Positions 37,743 to 46,006 of a stretch of 64,000 nt of DNA are shown here, piece by piece. Source of the stretch: Halohasta litorea (lineage in GTDB: Archaea; Halobacteriota; Halobacteria; Halobacteriales; Haloferacaceae); assembly GCF_024494645.1 (NCBI RefSeq), contig NZ_JANHDJ010000001.1, forward strand, positions 186,001-250,000, given 5' to 3'. The translations under genes were made by a program, and so were the position numbers. Position 1 is the first letter of the stretch, and every line of letters starts with the position of its first letter. Below the pieces are notes generated by a model. It made no database searches and had not been told where the DNA came from. It saw only the letters and a program-made list of their open reading frames with translations.

Positions 37743-38198
37743 TCAGTCGTTCTGATACTCCTTTTCGAAGCCCCGGAACTCCGTTCGGTGGGCCTCTTCG
37801 TCGGTGAGAATCGTCACCGCGAGGTCTTCGGTTACCGGATCGTTGGCCTCCGTGGCGGCGTCGACGAGCTCTCGATAGGTGGCGATCGCGTCGTCTTCGG
37901 CTTCCAAGACACCCTGAATCACCGACGAGACGTTCGTCGAATCTTCCGGCGGCTGCAGCGAGTCCTGTCGGGCGGTAAACTCCGCGGAGCCGGGCGGCCG
38001 GGCGTCCAGCTGTTTCAGTCGGTTCCCAATCTGTCGGGAGTGGTCGAGTTCCTCCTGGATGTCCTCCAGGAGGCTCCCTTTGATCTCTTCGGCGCGAACC
38101 CCATCCAGCACGATGGCGTTCGTCTGATAGTTCATCACGGTCTCTAGCTCGTCTGTGTAGGCGTTCCGAAGGATGTCGACGACGCGGTCTGAGGTCAT
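37743..38198 (-). CDS. Ferritin-like/DPS-like protein
   Basis: This 151-residue all-helical protein has iron-ligand-like positions: LRNAYTDELETVMNYQTNAI, EDIQEELDHSRQIGNRLKQL, LEAEDDAIATYRELVDAA and TILTDEEAHRTEFRGFEKEY. The E...ExxH pairs in two helix hairpins fit a four-helix diiron site. It probably oxidises or stores iron or protects against peroxide. It is a single gene with the stop facing the DUF302 gene. Confidence 0.85.
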   Translation of the reverse strand: MTSDRVVDILRNAYTDELETVMNYQTNAIVLDGVRAEEIKGSLLEDIQEELDHSRQIGNRLKQLDARPPGSAEFTARQDSLQPPEDSTNVSSVIQGVLEAEDDAIATYRELVDAATEANDPVTEDLAVTILTDEEAHRTEFRGFEKEYQND

Positions 38199-38251
38199 AC
38201 ATCCACGGTCGCCCTATGCGAGAAAACGCTTAGTGGCCGGTTTGTTCGACC

Positions 38252-39514
38252 TTATAAAAACGCGTCCAGCCCGGACTGTCGGCCCGCCGCCAGTGTCGAC
38301 TGCCGTCGAAGTTGGGCCATCGACACCGGGAGCCGGTCGACGATGTTCTTCACCGCGGCGTCGAACGTCTCGCTTTCGCCGTGTTCGCCGTCGAAGGCGT
38401 GGCGGATCGCCTCCCGGACCTGCCAGACGCCGACCGGTCCCCAGTACTCGTCGGAGACGTGGCGCAACACGAGGACCTTGGCCTGTCGACCGATTTCGTC
38501 GAGATGCTCAAGGACGGCCAGCCGGGCGGCGTAGTAGGCCCCGGCGGTCTGGTCGACGTAGCTCGTCCGGCCGGATTTTCCTTCATAGTCGCTGGCGAGC
38601 CAGATTCCCGCTTCCGGGTCGGGGTTCCAGACGCTGCCCGGGGCCTTGAACTCGACGAGCTCGAACTCCCACTGGCCGGGTGCGAGGATTACCCAGAAAC
38701 TGTTGCCCAGATACTCGTTGTGGAACACCTGGACCGTATCAACGCTCGTCGCGGTTCGCTGTTTCCCTCGCAAAAACTGGCCGACCGTGTCGTCGACCGC
38801 GGTGATCGACCACCGCGTCGGGACCAGTCGGCGGTTCTCCTGCTGGCCGAGCGCGCCCGCCGAGAGGATCGTGTTGATCTCGTAGACATCGAAGCCGCGG
38901 TTGTACAGGTAGTTCATCGCGCCGGTCGCCGCCCAGTCGTCGTCCTCTAAGGTCTTTTTAACGGGTCGCGGGACGTGTGGGTTCTCGGTGAGCGTCGCGT
39001 CCTTTGCGGGTGCACGCGGTCCGGTGGGCGTCGAGACGTCGCCCGGCGACAGACCCAGATCCAACTCCGGCGAGCCGTTGAGCCCCACTTCGACGCTGAC
39101 GGGGCGGTCGGCGATCGCTACTTCGCGCTGGACGCCGAGAAAGCCGTTCCACGCGTCGTGGACGTTCGTTTCGACCGGCGTCGACTGGCTCGCATTTAAT
39201 AGGGACGTGCGGCGCTCGAAGACGTCGCTGATCGAGACGCCCTCGGTGTACCACTCGCCGCTGGTGGCGAACTGCGCGGCGTCGGCCTCGTTGCCGACCG
39301 GCGAGAGGAGTCCCGTGGAGACCTCGGGGTAGCCCGCGCGGCCGACGAATATGGAGGGCGAGACGCTGCCGAACTCGTTGTTGTCGGCAATCTCGGCGAA
39401 CTGGTCATCGACGCCATCGAGGCGGTCGAGAATCTCGTAGGATTTGTCCTTCGCGAGGCGGCGGCGCTCGGCACGGTCGCCTGCCTCGTACTCGATGAAC
39501 TCCGAGAGCCGCAT
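38252..39514 (-). CDS. nreA: DNA repair protein NreA
   Basis: This 420-residue archaeal NreA includes SPSIFVGRAGYPEVSTGLLS, DVFERRTSLLNASQSTPVE, QREVAIADRPVSVEVGLNG, GQQENRRLVPTRWSITAVDD and NEYLGNSFWVILAPGQWEFE. It ends in QSGLDAFL at 413-420, which matches a PCNA-interacting motif (Q-x2-L-x2-F-L) at the extreme C-terminus. NreA acts with PCNA in repair of certain DNA lesions. No N-terminal zinc finger is seen here. It is full length. Confidence 0.93.
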   Translation of the reverse strand: MRLSEFIEYEAGDRAERRRLAKDKSYEILDRLDGVDDQFAEIADNNEFGSVSPSIFVGRAGYPEVSTGLLSPVGNEADAAQFATSGEWYTEGVSISDVFERRTSLLNASQSTPVETNVHDAWNGFLGVQREVAIADRPVSVEVGLNGSPELDLGLSPGDVSTPTGPRAPAKDATLTENPHVPRPVKKTLEDDDWAATGAMNYLYNRGFDVYEINTILSAGALGQQENRRLVPTRWSITAVDDTVGQFLRGKQRTATSVDTVQVFHNEYLGNSFWVILAPGQWEFELVEFKAPGSVWNPDPEAGIWLASDYEGKSGRTSYVDQTAGAYYAARLAVLEHLDEIGRQAKVLVLRHVSDEYWGPVGVWQVREAIRHAFDGEHGESETFDAAVKNIVDRLPVSMAQLRRQSTLAAGRQSGLDAFL

Positions 39515-39581
39515 TCAGTCGGAGAGAGGGTACTGGTCGGCTTCAACGTTTGGTCGACCGTCGCGTCGGTTGACAGCTGGC

Positions 39582-40535
39582 CTACTCCGAGAGTCCCATC
39601 GCTTCGATCTGCTCCTGATAGCGGTTGCGGATCGTCACTTCGGTCACTTGGGCCACGTCGGCGACCTCCCGCTGGGTTTTCTTCTGGTTGCAGAGCAGCG
39701 AGGCCGCATAGATCGCCGCCGCGGCGAAGCCAGTGGGCGATTTGCCCGACAAGAGGCCCTGTTCGGCGGTGGTGTCGATGATCTCCTTGGCCTTGGCCTG
39801 GACCTCCTCGCTGAGATCGAGCTGCGAGGAAAACCGCGGGACGTACTTTTTGGGGTCGACCGGCCGCATCTCCAAGCCGAGTTCCTGGGAGATATACCGA
39901 TAGGTCCGGCCGATCTCCTTGCGCTCGACCCGCGAGACCTCGGCGATCTCTTCGAGGCTTCGGGGGATGCCCTCCTTTCGGCAGGCAGCGTAGAGGGCGG
40001 CCGTCGAGACGCCCTCGATGGACCGTCCGCGGATCAGATCCTCGTTGAGCGCCTGCCGATAAATGACCGAGGCGACCTCCCGGACCGCTCGCGGGACGCC
40101 CATCGCGGAGGCCATGCGGTCGACTTCGCTGAGGGCGAACTGTAGGTTTCGCTCACCGGCGTCCTTGGTCCGAATGCGCTCTTGCCACTTCCGGAGGCGG
40201 TGCATCTGACTCCGCTTTTCCGACGAGAGCGATCGGCCGTAGGCGTCCTCGTTTTTCCAGTCGATGGTGGTCGTCAGCCCCTTGTCGTGCATCGTCTTGG
40301 TCGTCGGGGCGCCGACGCGGGATTTGTCCTGCCGCTCCGAGTGGGTAAAGGCCCGCCACTCGGGGCCGCGGTCGATCTGGTCGTCCTCCAGGATGAGGCC
40401 GGTTTCCTCGTGAATGAGTTCGCCGTCCGACGTTCGGACGACGTCTTCGGGGTCGACGTCGTCGAGGTCGATCTCCGCGTCGCCCTCGTCGTGCTGCGTC
40501 TCGCTGTCCGCGCGCTGGCGGGTAGACCGTGTCAT
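39582..40535 (-). CDS. tfb: Transcription initiation factor TFB lacking the zinc-ribbon cysteines
   Basis: This 317-residue TFB has normal B-reader/linker sequence ([33 protein letters not shown]) and two cyclin folds ending [10 protein letters not shown]-like ([20 protein letters not shown]). The N-terminal ribbon, where CxxC...CxxC normally bind zinc, reads [20 protein letters not shown] then [10 protein letters not shown], with no cysteine. Ribbon-RNA polymerase contact may therefore differ. The start at 40535 matches the usual MTRSTRQR. It is divergent from rnhA, sharing ~100 bp of promoter DNA. Confidence 0.93.
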   Translation of the reverse strand: MTRSTRQRADSETQHDEGDAEIDLDDVDPEDVVRTSDGELIHEETGLILEDDQIDRGPEWRAFTHSERQDKSRVGAPTTKTMHDKGLTTTIDWKNEDAYGRSLSSEKRSQMHRLRKWQERIRTKDAGERNLQFALSEVDRMASAMGVPRAVREVASVIYRQALNEDLIRGRSIEGVSTAALYAACRKEGIPRSLEEIAEVSRVERKEIGRTYRYISQELGLEMRPVDPKKYVPRFSSQLDLSEEVQAKAKEIIDTTAEQGLLSGKSPTGFAAAAIYAASLLCNQKKTQREVADVAQVTEVTIRNRYQEQIEAMGLSE

Positions 40536-40638
40536 CCAGTTCCATACTAATTTGTGGCACGACTGTAAAGCTACTGGGTGCCAGCTGGTCACCGTCGGGG
40601 AACGAACCCCCTTTGAGTATCCCCCGCCGAGGGACCCC

Positions 40639-41229
40639 ATGCCAACGATCGACTGTGATCCCGACCGGGCGGCCGACCGGCTCCGAGAGGCGGGCGTCAA
40701 TATCGAGCCGGGAAACACCGACCACGAGGCGTGGCGCGCCGAACGCGACGGCGCAGTCGCGGTCGCCTACGACGACAAAGTCGTGGTTCAGGGCTCCGAT
40801 CCGAGTTCGCTTACGATGGTGCTCCAGGAGGGCGGCGGCCGGGCCCACGTCTACTTCGACGGCGCCTCCCGCGGCAACCCCGGCCCCGCGGCGGTCGGCT
40901 GGGTAATCGTCACCAGCGACGGGATCGCCGCCGACGGCAATGGGCGGATCGGCGAGACCACGAACAACGACGCCGAGTACCAGGCCCTCATTCGCGCCCT
41001 CGAAGCAGCCCGCGACTACGGGCTCGACGAGGTCGATCTCCGGGGCGACTCTCAACTCATCGTCAAACAGGTCCGCGGCGAGTGGGACGCCAACGAGCCG
41101 ACGCTCCGGGAACGCCGGGCTCGGGTCCGTGAACTCCTGACCGAATTCGATCGCTGGTCGCTCGAACACGTGCCGAGGGAAATAAACAGTCACGCCGACG
41201 AACTGGCAAACGAGGCACTCGATGAGTGA
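40639..41229 (+). CDS. rnhA: Ribonuclease HI
   Basis: This 196-residue enzyme removes RNA from RNA/DNA hybrids. After a haloarchaeal N-terminal extension of ~68 residues, the RNase H core shows [18 protein letters not shown] (D74), [15 protein letters not shown] (E113), [17 protein letters not shown] (D137) and NSHADELAN (D187), the full catalytic set. The start is ATG at 40639. Its stop overlaps the next gene by 8 bp, forming a two-gene operon. Confidence 0.95.
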   Translation: MPTIDCDPDRAADRLREAGVNIEPGNTDHEAWRAERDGAVAVAYDDKVVVQGSDPSSLTMVLQEGGGRAHVYFDGASRGNPGPAAVGWVIVTSDGIAADGNGRIGETTNNDAEYQALIRALEAARDYGLDEVDLRGDSQLIVKQVRGEWDANEPTLRERRARVRELLTEFDRWSLEHVPREINSHADELANEALDE

Positions 41230-41779
41230 GTTACCACAAGACGCAGTCGAAGCCGCAGAGCGACTGACCAAACTCGCCCGGCAAGTGGGCGACGACAACG
41301 AGGCCGAGGCCTACCGAACGCGGCGCGCCGAGACGCTCGCCGACCACGACTACACTGCTCGCGTCCGCGAGGATGACGACACGCTCGTCCTGTACCCCGA
41401 CGAGTGGCTCGAAGACGGGACAGTTGTCCTCGACCGAATCCAGGATACGGATCGTGCTGTCGAGGTGCCACTGTCGACGACCGGCGGCGAGGGTTCGTGG
41501 GAGGAGATTGAGGCTCACAACGCCGCACTGGTCGAGGCGGTCGCCGCGGAGTACGGCGAGCGCCACGAGAAAAACGCCCGTGCCTTCGCGGATTTCATGG
41601 GGAACCACTATCTCGGGCGGGTCGACGAGGCGACCGACGAACAGATCACGGAGTTCACTACCGAGTACTTCCCGCGGAACGCGTGGCCCGATAAAAAGCA
41701 GCGGGAGATCGTCGAGACCTCCCTCGAATACCTCTCGTCCGTTTCCGAAGCCGACTGCCCAAGTCCGACCTCAGAGTAA
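41222..41779 (+). CDS. rnhA-operon haloarchaeal protein
   Basis: This 185-residue soluble acidic protein starts inside the rnhA stop region (8-bp overlap), indicating coupled translation. Visible stretches are RLTKLARQVGDDNEAEAYRT, DDTLVLYPDEWLEDGTVVLD and HEKNARAFADFMGNHYLGRV, followed by EFTTEYFPRNAWPDKKQREI. I know it as a haloarchaeal family found beside rnhA; its function is not known to me. It has no catalytic motif or membrane segment. Confidence 0.8.
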   Translation: MSELPQDAVEAAERLTKLARQVGDDNEAEAYRTRRAETLADHDYTARVREDDDTLVLYPDEWLEDGTVVLDRIQDTDRAVEVPLSTTGGEGSWEEIEAHNAALVEAVAAEYGERHEKNARAFADFMGNHYLGRVDEATDEQITEFTTEYFPRNAWPDKKQREIVETSLEYLSSVSEADCPSPTSE

Positions 41780-41781
41780 CG

Positions 41782-42141
41782 CTATTTCAGGGCGTCGACG
41801 AGGTCGTAGATGTCCTGTGCGCGGTCGTGGTCGGTCACGAACTTCGAGAGCTTCCACTCGAACTGGCCGAGGATGGCCTCGTAGCCCGTCTCGGTCAGCT
41901 CGTACTGGTTGGTTCGTTTGTCGAGTTCGCTTTTCTCGACGAGATCCATCTCGACCAGGTCGTCGAGGTTGGGGTAGAGTCGGCCGTGGTTGACTTCCGT
42001 CCCGTAGTAGGATTCGAGCTCGCGTTTGATCGCCAGCCCGTAGCGCGGTTCCTCGGCGAGGATCATGAGGATGTTCTGTTGGAACGCGGTCAGATCGCGT
42101 GCCAGGCCCGATTCGTCAGCAACTGATTGTGCCTCTGACAT
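41782..42141 (-). CDS. PadR-family winged-helix regulator
   Basis: This 119-residue DNA-binding protein reads TAFQQNILMILAEEPRYGLA, IKRELESYYGTEVNHGRLYP, NLDDLVEMDLVEKSELDKRT and NQYELTETGYEAILGQFEWK. This is the PadR winged helix with a short C-terminal helix, similar to PhiH1-repressor-like haloarchaeal proteins. It lies 2 bp past the convergent rnhA-operon gene and opposite inorganic pyrophosphatase across ~290 bp. Its target is unknown. Confidence 0.88.
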   Translation of the reverse strand: MSEAQSVADESGLARDLTAFQQNILMILAEEPRYGLAIKRELESYYGTEVNHGRLYPNLDDLVEMDLVEKSELDKRTNQYELTETGYEAILGQFEWKLSKFVTDHDRAQDIYDLVDALK

Positions 42142-42409
42142 AGTTGGCCAAATGTCATCATCCTATTTAACACTTCGCAAATCCGACCTTATTTCGCATA
42201 GATATCAGCCGGATCTAGCGGTATTACCGCTTCAATTACCCGATTGTTGCAGGATTTAAACTTCGTTCCAGAACTTCTCTTCTGAATACATTTCAAATCG
42301 ATAGACGTCGCCCCATGTCGCGCGAGCGCCCCATCATCATCCACCGCCGACAGTTGCTGTATGTATGAGTATACCACACCAACCGACCAGTTCCCGAAAG
42401 GACTTTTGA

Positions 42410-42427
42410 GTAGGTTTCAGAACCTAC
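42410..42427. promoter_or_regulatory. Palindromic hairpin just before the pyrophosphatase start
   Basis: GTAGGTT (42410-42416), loop TCAG, then AACCTAC (42421-42427) form a perfect 7-bp stem ending 7 nt before the ATG at 42435. A TATA-like CTTTTGAG sits around 42402-42409. The symmetric sequence covers the expected transcription start, so it could be an operator or a 5' RNA hairpin. The ligand or factor is unknown. Confidence 0.45.
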
Positions 42428-42434
42428 GCACGTA

Positions 42435-42965
42435 ATGACGAACCTCTGGAAAACGCTTGAAGCGGGACCTGATGCGCCCGAGACCATCTACGCTGTCGTC
42501 GAGTGTCTGAAAGGCGAGCGGAACAAATACGAGTACGACAAGGACATTCCGGCGGTCGTCCTGGACCGAGTGCTCCACTCGAACGTTCACTATCCCTCGG
42601 ACTACGGCTTCATCCCCCAGACGTGGTACGACGACGACGACCCCCTCGACGTTTTGGTGTTAGTCGAGGACCAGACGTTCCCCGGCTGTGTGATCGAAGC
42701 CCGTCCCGTCGCGCTGATGGGGATGGACGACGGCGGCGAGCAGGACGACAAGGTCATCGCCGTCCCCACCGAGGACCCACGCTACGACCACATCCAGGAC
42801 CTCGACGATATCCCCCAGCAGACCCAAGACGAGATCACCGAGTTCTTCAACACTTACAAAAATCTCGAAGAAGGCAAGGGTGCTGAGGTCCTCGACTGGG
42901 AGGACAAGCAGGCTGCGCTCGATGCGATCGAACACAGCCAAGAGCTCTACGACGAGACGTTCTAA
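42435..42965 (+). CDS. ppa: Inorganic pyrophosphatase
   Basis: This 176-residue family I enzyme splits pyrophosphate to drive biosynthesis. Visible are VVECLKGERNKYEYDKDIPA, VLHSNVHYPSDYGFIPQTWY, DDDDPLDVLVLVEDQTFPGC, and DDKVIAVPTEDPRYDHIQDL, which hold the metal-binding Asp residues and the substrate-binding Lys/Tyr/Arg. Length and order match archaeal PPases. A palindrome overlaps its promoter. Confidence 0.96.
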   Translation: MTNLWKTLEAGPDAPETIYAVVECLKGERNKYEYDKDIPAVVLDRVLHSNVHYPSDYGFIPQTWYDDDDPLDVLVLVEDQTFPGCVIEARPVALMGMDDGGEQDDKVIAVPTEDPRYDHIQDLDDIPQQTQDEITEFFNTYKNLEEGKGAEVLDWEDKQAALDAIEHSQELYDETF

Positions 42966-43104
42966 CGCCCGACGAAATCTCCTGTTTTCGCAGCATACGT
43001 CCACATTGGTAGCCATAGATGTGCCACACGCATACTCCGTCCAGTCGGAATGTGGTATGCGCATGGGTAATTATTTGGGCGTGAAGCCCGAATTCCTACC
43101 CGTG

Positions 43105-43251
43105 ATGGCAGCAACAGAATCCACCTTCGGGATGCGGCATCCAACGGTCGTCCCGACGAACTTCGAGCCGACCGCCGAATCGGCCGCCGACGAGGAGTCG
43201 GCTGACGATGAGGCGGCTGGCAACACATCGTCCGCCACTGACAGCGAGTGA
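43105..43251 (+). CDS. Possible small acidic protein
   Basis: This 48-residue frame, MAATESTFGMRHPTVVPTNF then a Ser/Ala/Glu/Asp-rich acidic tail, starts about 30 nt after an AT-rich TTATTT box at 43071-43076, as expected for a leaderless haloarchaeal transcript. It has no recognisable domain. A longer reading upstream would include the box and is less likely. It sits between pyrophosphatase and the rhomboid gene. Real expression is uncertain. Confidence 0.4.
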   Translation: MAATESTFGMRHPTVVPTNFEPTAESAADEESADDEAAGNTSSATDSE

Positions 43252-43309
43252 ACGCTGTGGGTACAGCGGAGCCAAACGCATTTCATCCCGCCACTGTTAG
43301 GAATAGCTA

Positions 43310-44236
43310 ATGGCGAAATGCGACGCGTGTGGCTCCCACGAAAACATGCCGTATCAATGTCGGCGCTGCGGCCAGACGTTCTGTGCGGCCCATCGGCTCC
43401 CCGAGAACCACGACTGTCCGGGGCTCGACGAGTGGAACGACCCCGGCGGCGTCTTCGATAGCGGCTTCGACGATTCGGTCGAGAGCGGCGGCCGCACGTC
43501 GAAAGCCAAAGGAATGGTCGACAAACTGACCGGCACGGGTGGACCACTGAGCTACTTCCGCGGCAACATGGCCTACACCATGCTGGCGGCCATGTGGATC
43601 ACGTTCATCCTCCAATGGCTCGTCATCCTCCTCGGCGGCGGCGGACTCCACCAGACGCTGTTCGTCCTGCGGCCCGCCTTCCCCGAGTACGTCTGGACGT
43701 GGGTCACCTCGGTGTTCGCCCACTCGCCGACGAACTTCCTCCACATCGTGTTCAACAGCATGGTGATCTTCTTCTTCGGCCCGCTGGTCGAACGCTACGT
43801 CGGCTCGAAGAAGTTTGCGCTCCTCTTTGTCGTCAGTGGCGTCCTCGCCGGGGTGAGCCAGACACTCCTCACCATCTTCGAGACGACGGTCACCCCAACA
43901 ACGCCGGGCGTGCTCGGAGCCAGCGGCGCGGCGCTGGCGATCATGGGTGTGCTAACGATTCTGAACCCCAAGCTCAAGGTCCTGATCTACTTCATCATCC
44001 CAGCCCCGATCTGGCTGCTCACCCTCGGGACCGCCGCGGTCAGCGTCTTCTTCATCGGGACCGGCCAGGCTGGCGGCGCGGGAATCGCCCATGGCGCACA
44101 CCTCGTCGGCCTCGCCATCGGCCTCGCCTACGGCGAGTACGTCAAACGCACTCAGAACATCCGCACCCAGAACCGCTTCCGGCTCGGCGGCGGCCCGGGC
44201 GGCGGCATGGGCGGCCCCGGCCGCGGTCGGTTCTGA
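43310..44236 (+). CDS. Rhomboid protease with AN1-like zinc finger
   Basis: This is a 308-residue membrane protein. Residues 4-36 form an AN1-type zinc finger (CDACGSHENMPYQCRRCGQT, FCAAHRLPENHDC). A linker of ~45 residues leads to six helices with the rhomboid motifs VFAHSPTNFLHIVFNS, the serine GASG (S205) and the histidine in AHLVGLAIG (H264). The C-terminal tail is Gly-rich. It matches the haloarchaeal RhoII type, which carries an AN1 finger and is linked to surface glycoprotein processing. The second rhomboid in this window lacks the finger. Confidence 0.92.
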   Translation: MAKCDACGSHENMPYQCRRCGQTFCAAHRLPENHDCPGLDEWNDPGGVFDSGFDDSVESGGRTSKAKGMVDKLTGTGGPLSYFRGNMAYTMLAAMWITFILQWLVILLGGGGLHQTLFVLRPAFPEYVWTWVTSVFAHSPTNFLHIVFNSMVIFFFGPLVERYVGSKKFALLFVVSGVLAGVSQTLLTIFETTVTPTTPGVLGASGAALAIMGVLTILNPKLKVLIYFIIPAPIWLLTLGTAAVSVFFIGTGQAGGAGIAHGAHLVGLAIGLAYGEYVKRTQNIRTQNRFRLGGGPGGGMGGPGRGRF

Positions 44237-44239
44237 TCG

Positions 44240-45064
44240 ATGGAGCCGGTTCGCCCCGATTTCGTCCCGGATCCTTCGCTCTCCCGCACCGAGATGGAGG
44301 CCCTCCAGCGGTCGGTCGCTGCTGACGCCGAGTTCGCTGATCGCCTCCCGTTCGATCCCGCCACTGTCAGCCAGACGACGGGACCGGCCGACACGACTGG
44401 ATCGGCGCAGTCGACGCTGACCGGCGAGCGTCCGATGACGACCGCCCACGAGCCCCCGGTTGTCGCGGGCATCGACCAATCATTTATAAACGATACCGCG
44501 ATCAGTGCGATCGTCGCCCTCCAGGACGGCGAAGTGATCGAACGCACCCACGCGGTCACCGAGCTGTCGGTCCCGTACATCCCTGGCCTGCTCTCCTTTC
44601 GGGAGGGCGAGGCGATCGTCGAGGCGTTCGCAACGCTCGACTGCGAGCCGGATCTCGCCTGTTTCGACGGCAGCGGCCGGATCCATTTCCGGCAGGCGGG
44701 GCTGGCGACCCACATGGGTGTTGTCTTCGATCTCCCGGCAATCGGCATCGCCAAGAACCTGCTGTGTGGCGAGCCCCGCGAGTCGGTCGACGACAGAGCC
44801 GAGGGGTGGCGCACGCCGATCGAATCGACTGACGCGGTCGACTGTCCATCGGGGACGACGATCGGCTACGCCTACCAGTCGAGACAGTACGATTCCGGCA
44901 ATCGGTATATCAACCCGCTCTATGTGAGTCCTGGACACCGCGTGAGCGCCGAGACCGCCGTCGACCTCGTGGCCGCCTTCGGTGGCGGCTACAAACTCCC
45001 CGAACCGACGCGGCTGGCCGACAGCTATGCCGATGAGGTGAAGTCGTCGGTCGTCGATGACTAA
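44240..45064 (+). CDS. nfi: Endonuclease V
   Basis: This 274-residue enzyme cleaves beside deaminated adenine (inosine). Motifs: VVAGIDQSFINDTAISAIVA with the first metal-binding Asp, VPYIPGLLSFREGEAI with the Glu, ACFDGSGRIHFRQAGLATHM with the second Asp, and AIGIAKNLLCGEP. About 75 poorly conserved residues precede the core, longer than bacterial Nfi. It follows the rhomboid gene by only 3 bp, so they may be co-transcribed without being functionally related. Confidence 0.93.
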   Translation: MEPVRPDFVPDPSLSRTEMEALQRSVAADAEFADRLPFDPATVSQTTGPADTTGSAQSTLTGERPMTTAHEPPVVAGIDQSFINDTAISAIVALQDGEVIERTHAVTELSVPYIPGLLSFREGEAIVEAFATLDCEPDLACFDGSGRIHFRQAGLATHMGVVFDLPAIGIAKNLLCGEPRESVDDRAEGWRTPIESTDAVDCPSGTTIGYAYQSRQYDSGNRYINPLYVSPGHRVSAETAVDLVAAFGGGYKLPEPTRLADSYADEVKSSVVDD

Positions 45065-45171
45065 TGGGTATAAATAGCATATAAATATCCGTAGTCGGTG
45101 AATATTCTGAGCGGGATGGTATCGCCCGGAAGATGCCGCATAATTATCACCCACCGGCCAGAAGAGAGCAT

Positions 45172-45996
45172 GTGCAACCGAAGACGGTACTCATTACTGG
45201 CTGTTCGTCCGGCATCGGACGGGCCACTGCCCTCGCATTTGCCGACGAGGGGTGGACGGTGTATGCGACCGCCCGCGATCCGGCCGACATCGAGACGCTC
45301 GGCGAGGCTGGCTGCAAGACCGACCGCCTCGACGTGACCGACCAGGACGACATCGACCGCGTGGTCGATCGGATTCTCGACGAGGAGGGAGCAATCGGCT
45401 GTCTGGTCAACAACGCTGGCTTCGGCCAGTTCGGCCCCCTCGAGGACGTCCCGATCGAACAGGTCGAAAAACAGTACGAAGTCAACGTCTACGGCCCCCA
45501 TCGACTGATTCGGGCCGTATTGCCGCATATGCGCCGGGAGGAAGACGGAACGATCATCAACGTCTCCTCTGTCGCCGGACGCGTGGCCTTCCCCGGCGGC
45601 GGCACCTACTGCGGCTCGAAGTTCGCCCTCGAAGCGATGTCCGATGCACTTCGGGCGGAGGTCGAACAGTTCGGCATCGACGTCGTCGTGGTCGAACCGG
45701 GCCCGGTCCAGACCAACTTCAGCGACCGTGCCGCAGACGAGACCAACGGCAACGACCGCAGCGCGGCCTACGACGACTTCTATAGCCTGTTCGACGACAC
45801 AGAAGCCATCGGCGGCGACGGTCCCGGCTCGGTCCCACCGCAGCGGGTGGCCGGAGACATCGTCAACGCCGCCAGCGCCACCAAACCGGTCGCCCGCGTC
45901 CCAGTCGGCACTGTCGCCCGCGTCAGCGTCCTCGCGCGGTTCATCCCCGACACGCTCCGCGACCAGCTCTGGTCGCTGGTCCGCCGGTTCACGTAG
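45172..45996 (+). CDS. Short-chain dehydrogenase/reductase
   Basis: This classical SDR of about 274 residues has the NAD(P) motif TVLITGCSSGIGRATALAFA at its N-terminus, CLVNNAGFGQFGPLEDVP, NVSSVAGRVAFPGGGTYCGS with the serine and the YxxxK of the active site (YCGSKFALE), and VVVVEPGPVQTNF. I prefer GTG at 45172: a TAATTAT box (45141-45147) lies about 28 nt upstream, while an upstream ATG would sit in front of that box. Substrate unknown. Confidence 0.88.
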   Translation: MQPKTVLITGCSSGIGRATALAFADEGWTVYATARDPADIETLGEAGCKTDRLDVTDQDDIDRVVDRILDEEGAIGCLVNNAGFGQFGPLEDVPIEQVEKQYEVNVYGPHRLIRAVLPHMRREEDGTIINVSSVAGRVAFPGGGTYCGSKFALEAMSDALRAEVEQFGIDVVVVEPGPVQTNFSDRAADETNGNDRSAAYDDFYSLFDDTEAIGGDGPGSVPPQRVAGDIVNAASATKPVARVPVGTVARVSVLARFIPDTLRDQLWSLVRRFT

Positions 45997-46006
45997 CGGT
46001 TCCTTT

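Noticed and set aside
42189-42377. Short frame upstream of the pyrophosphatase gene on the minus strand
   Set aside because: Poor start context, basic composition and no domain; more likely promoter DNA.
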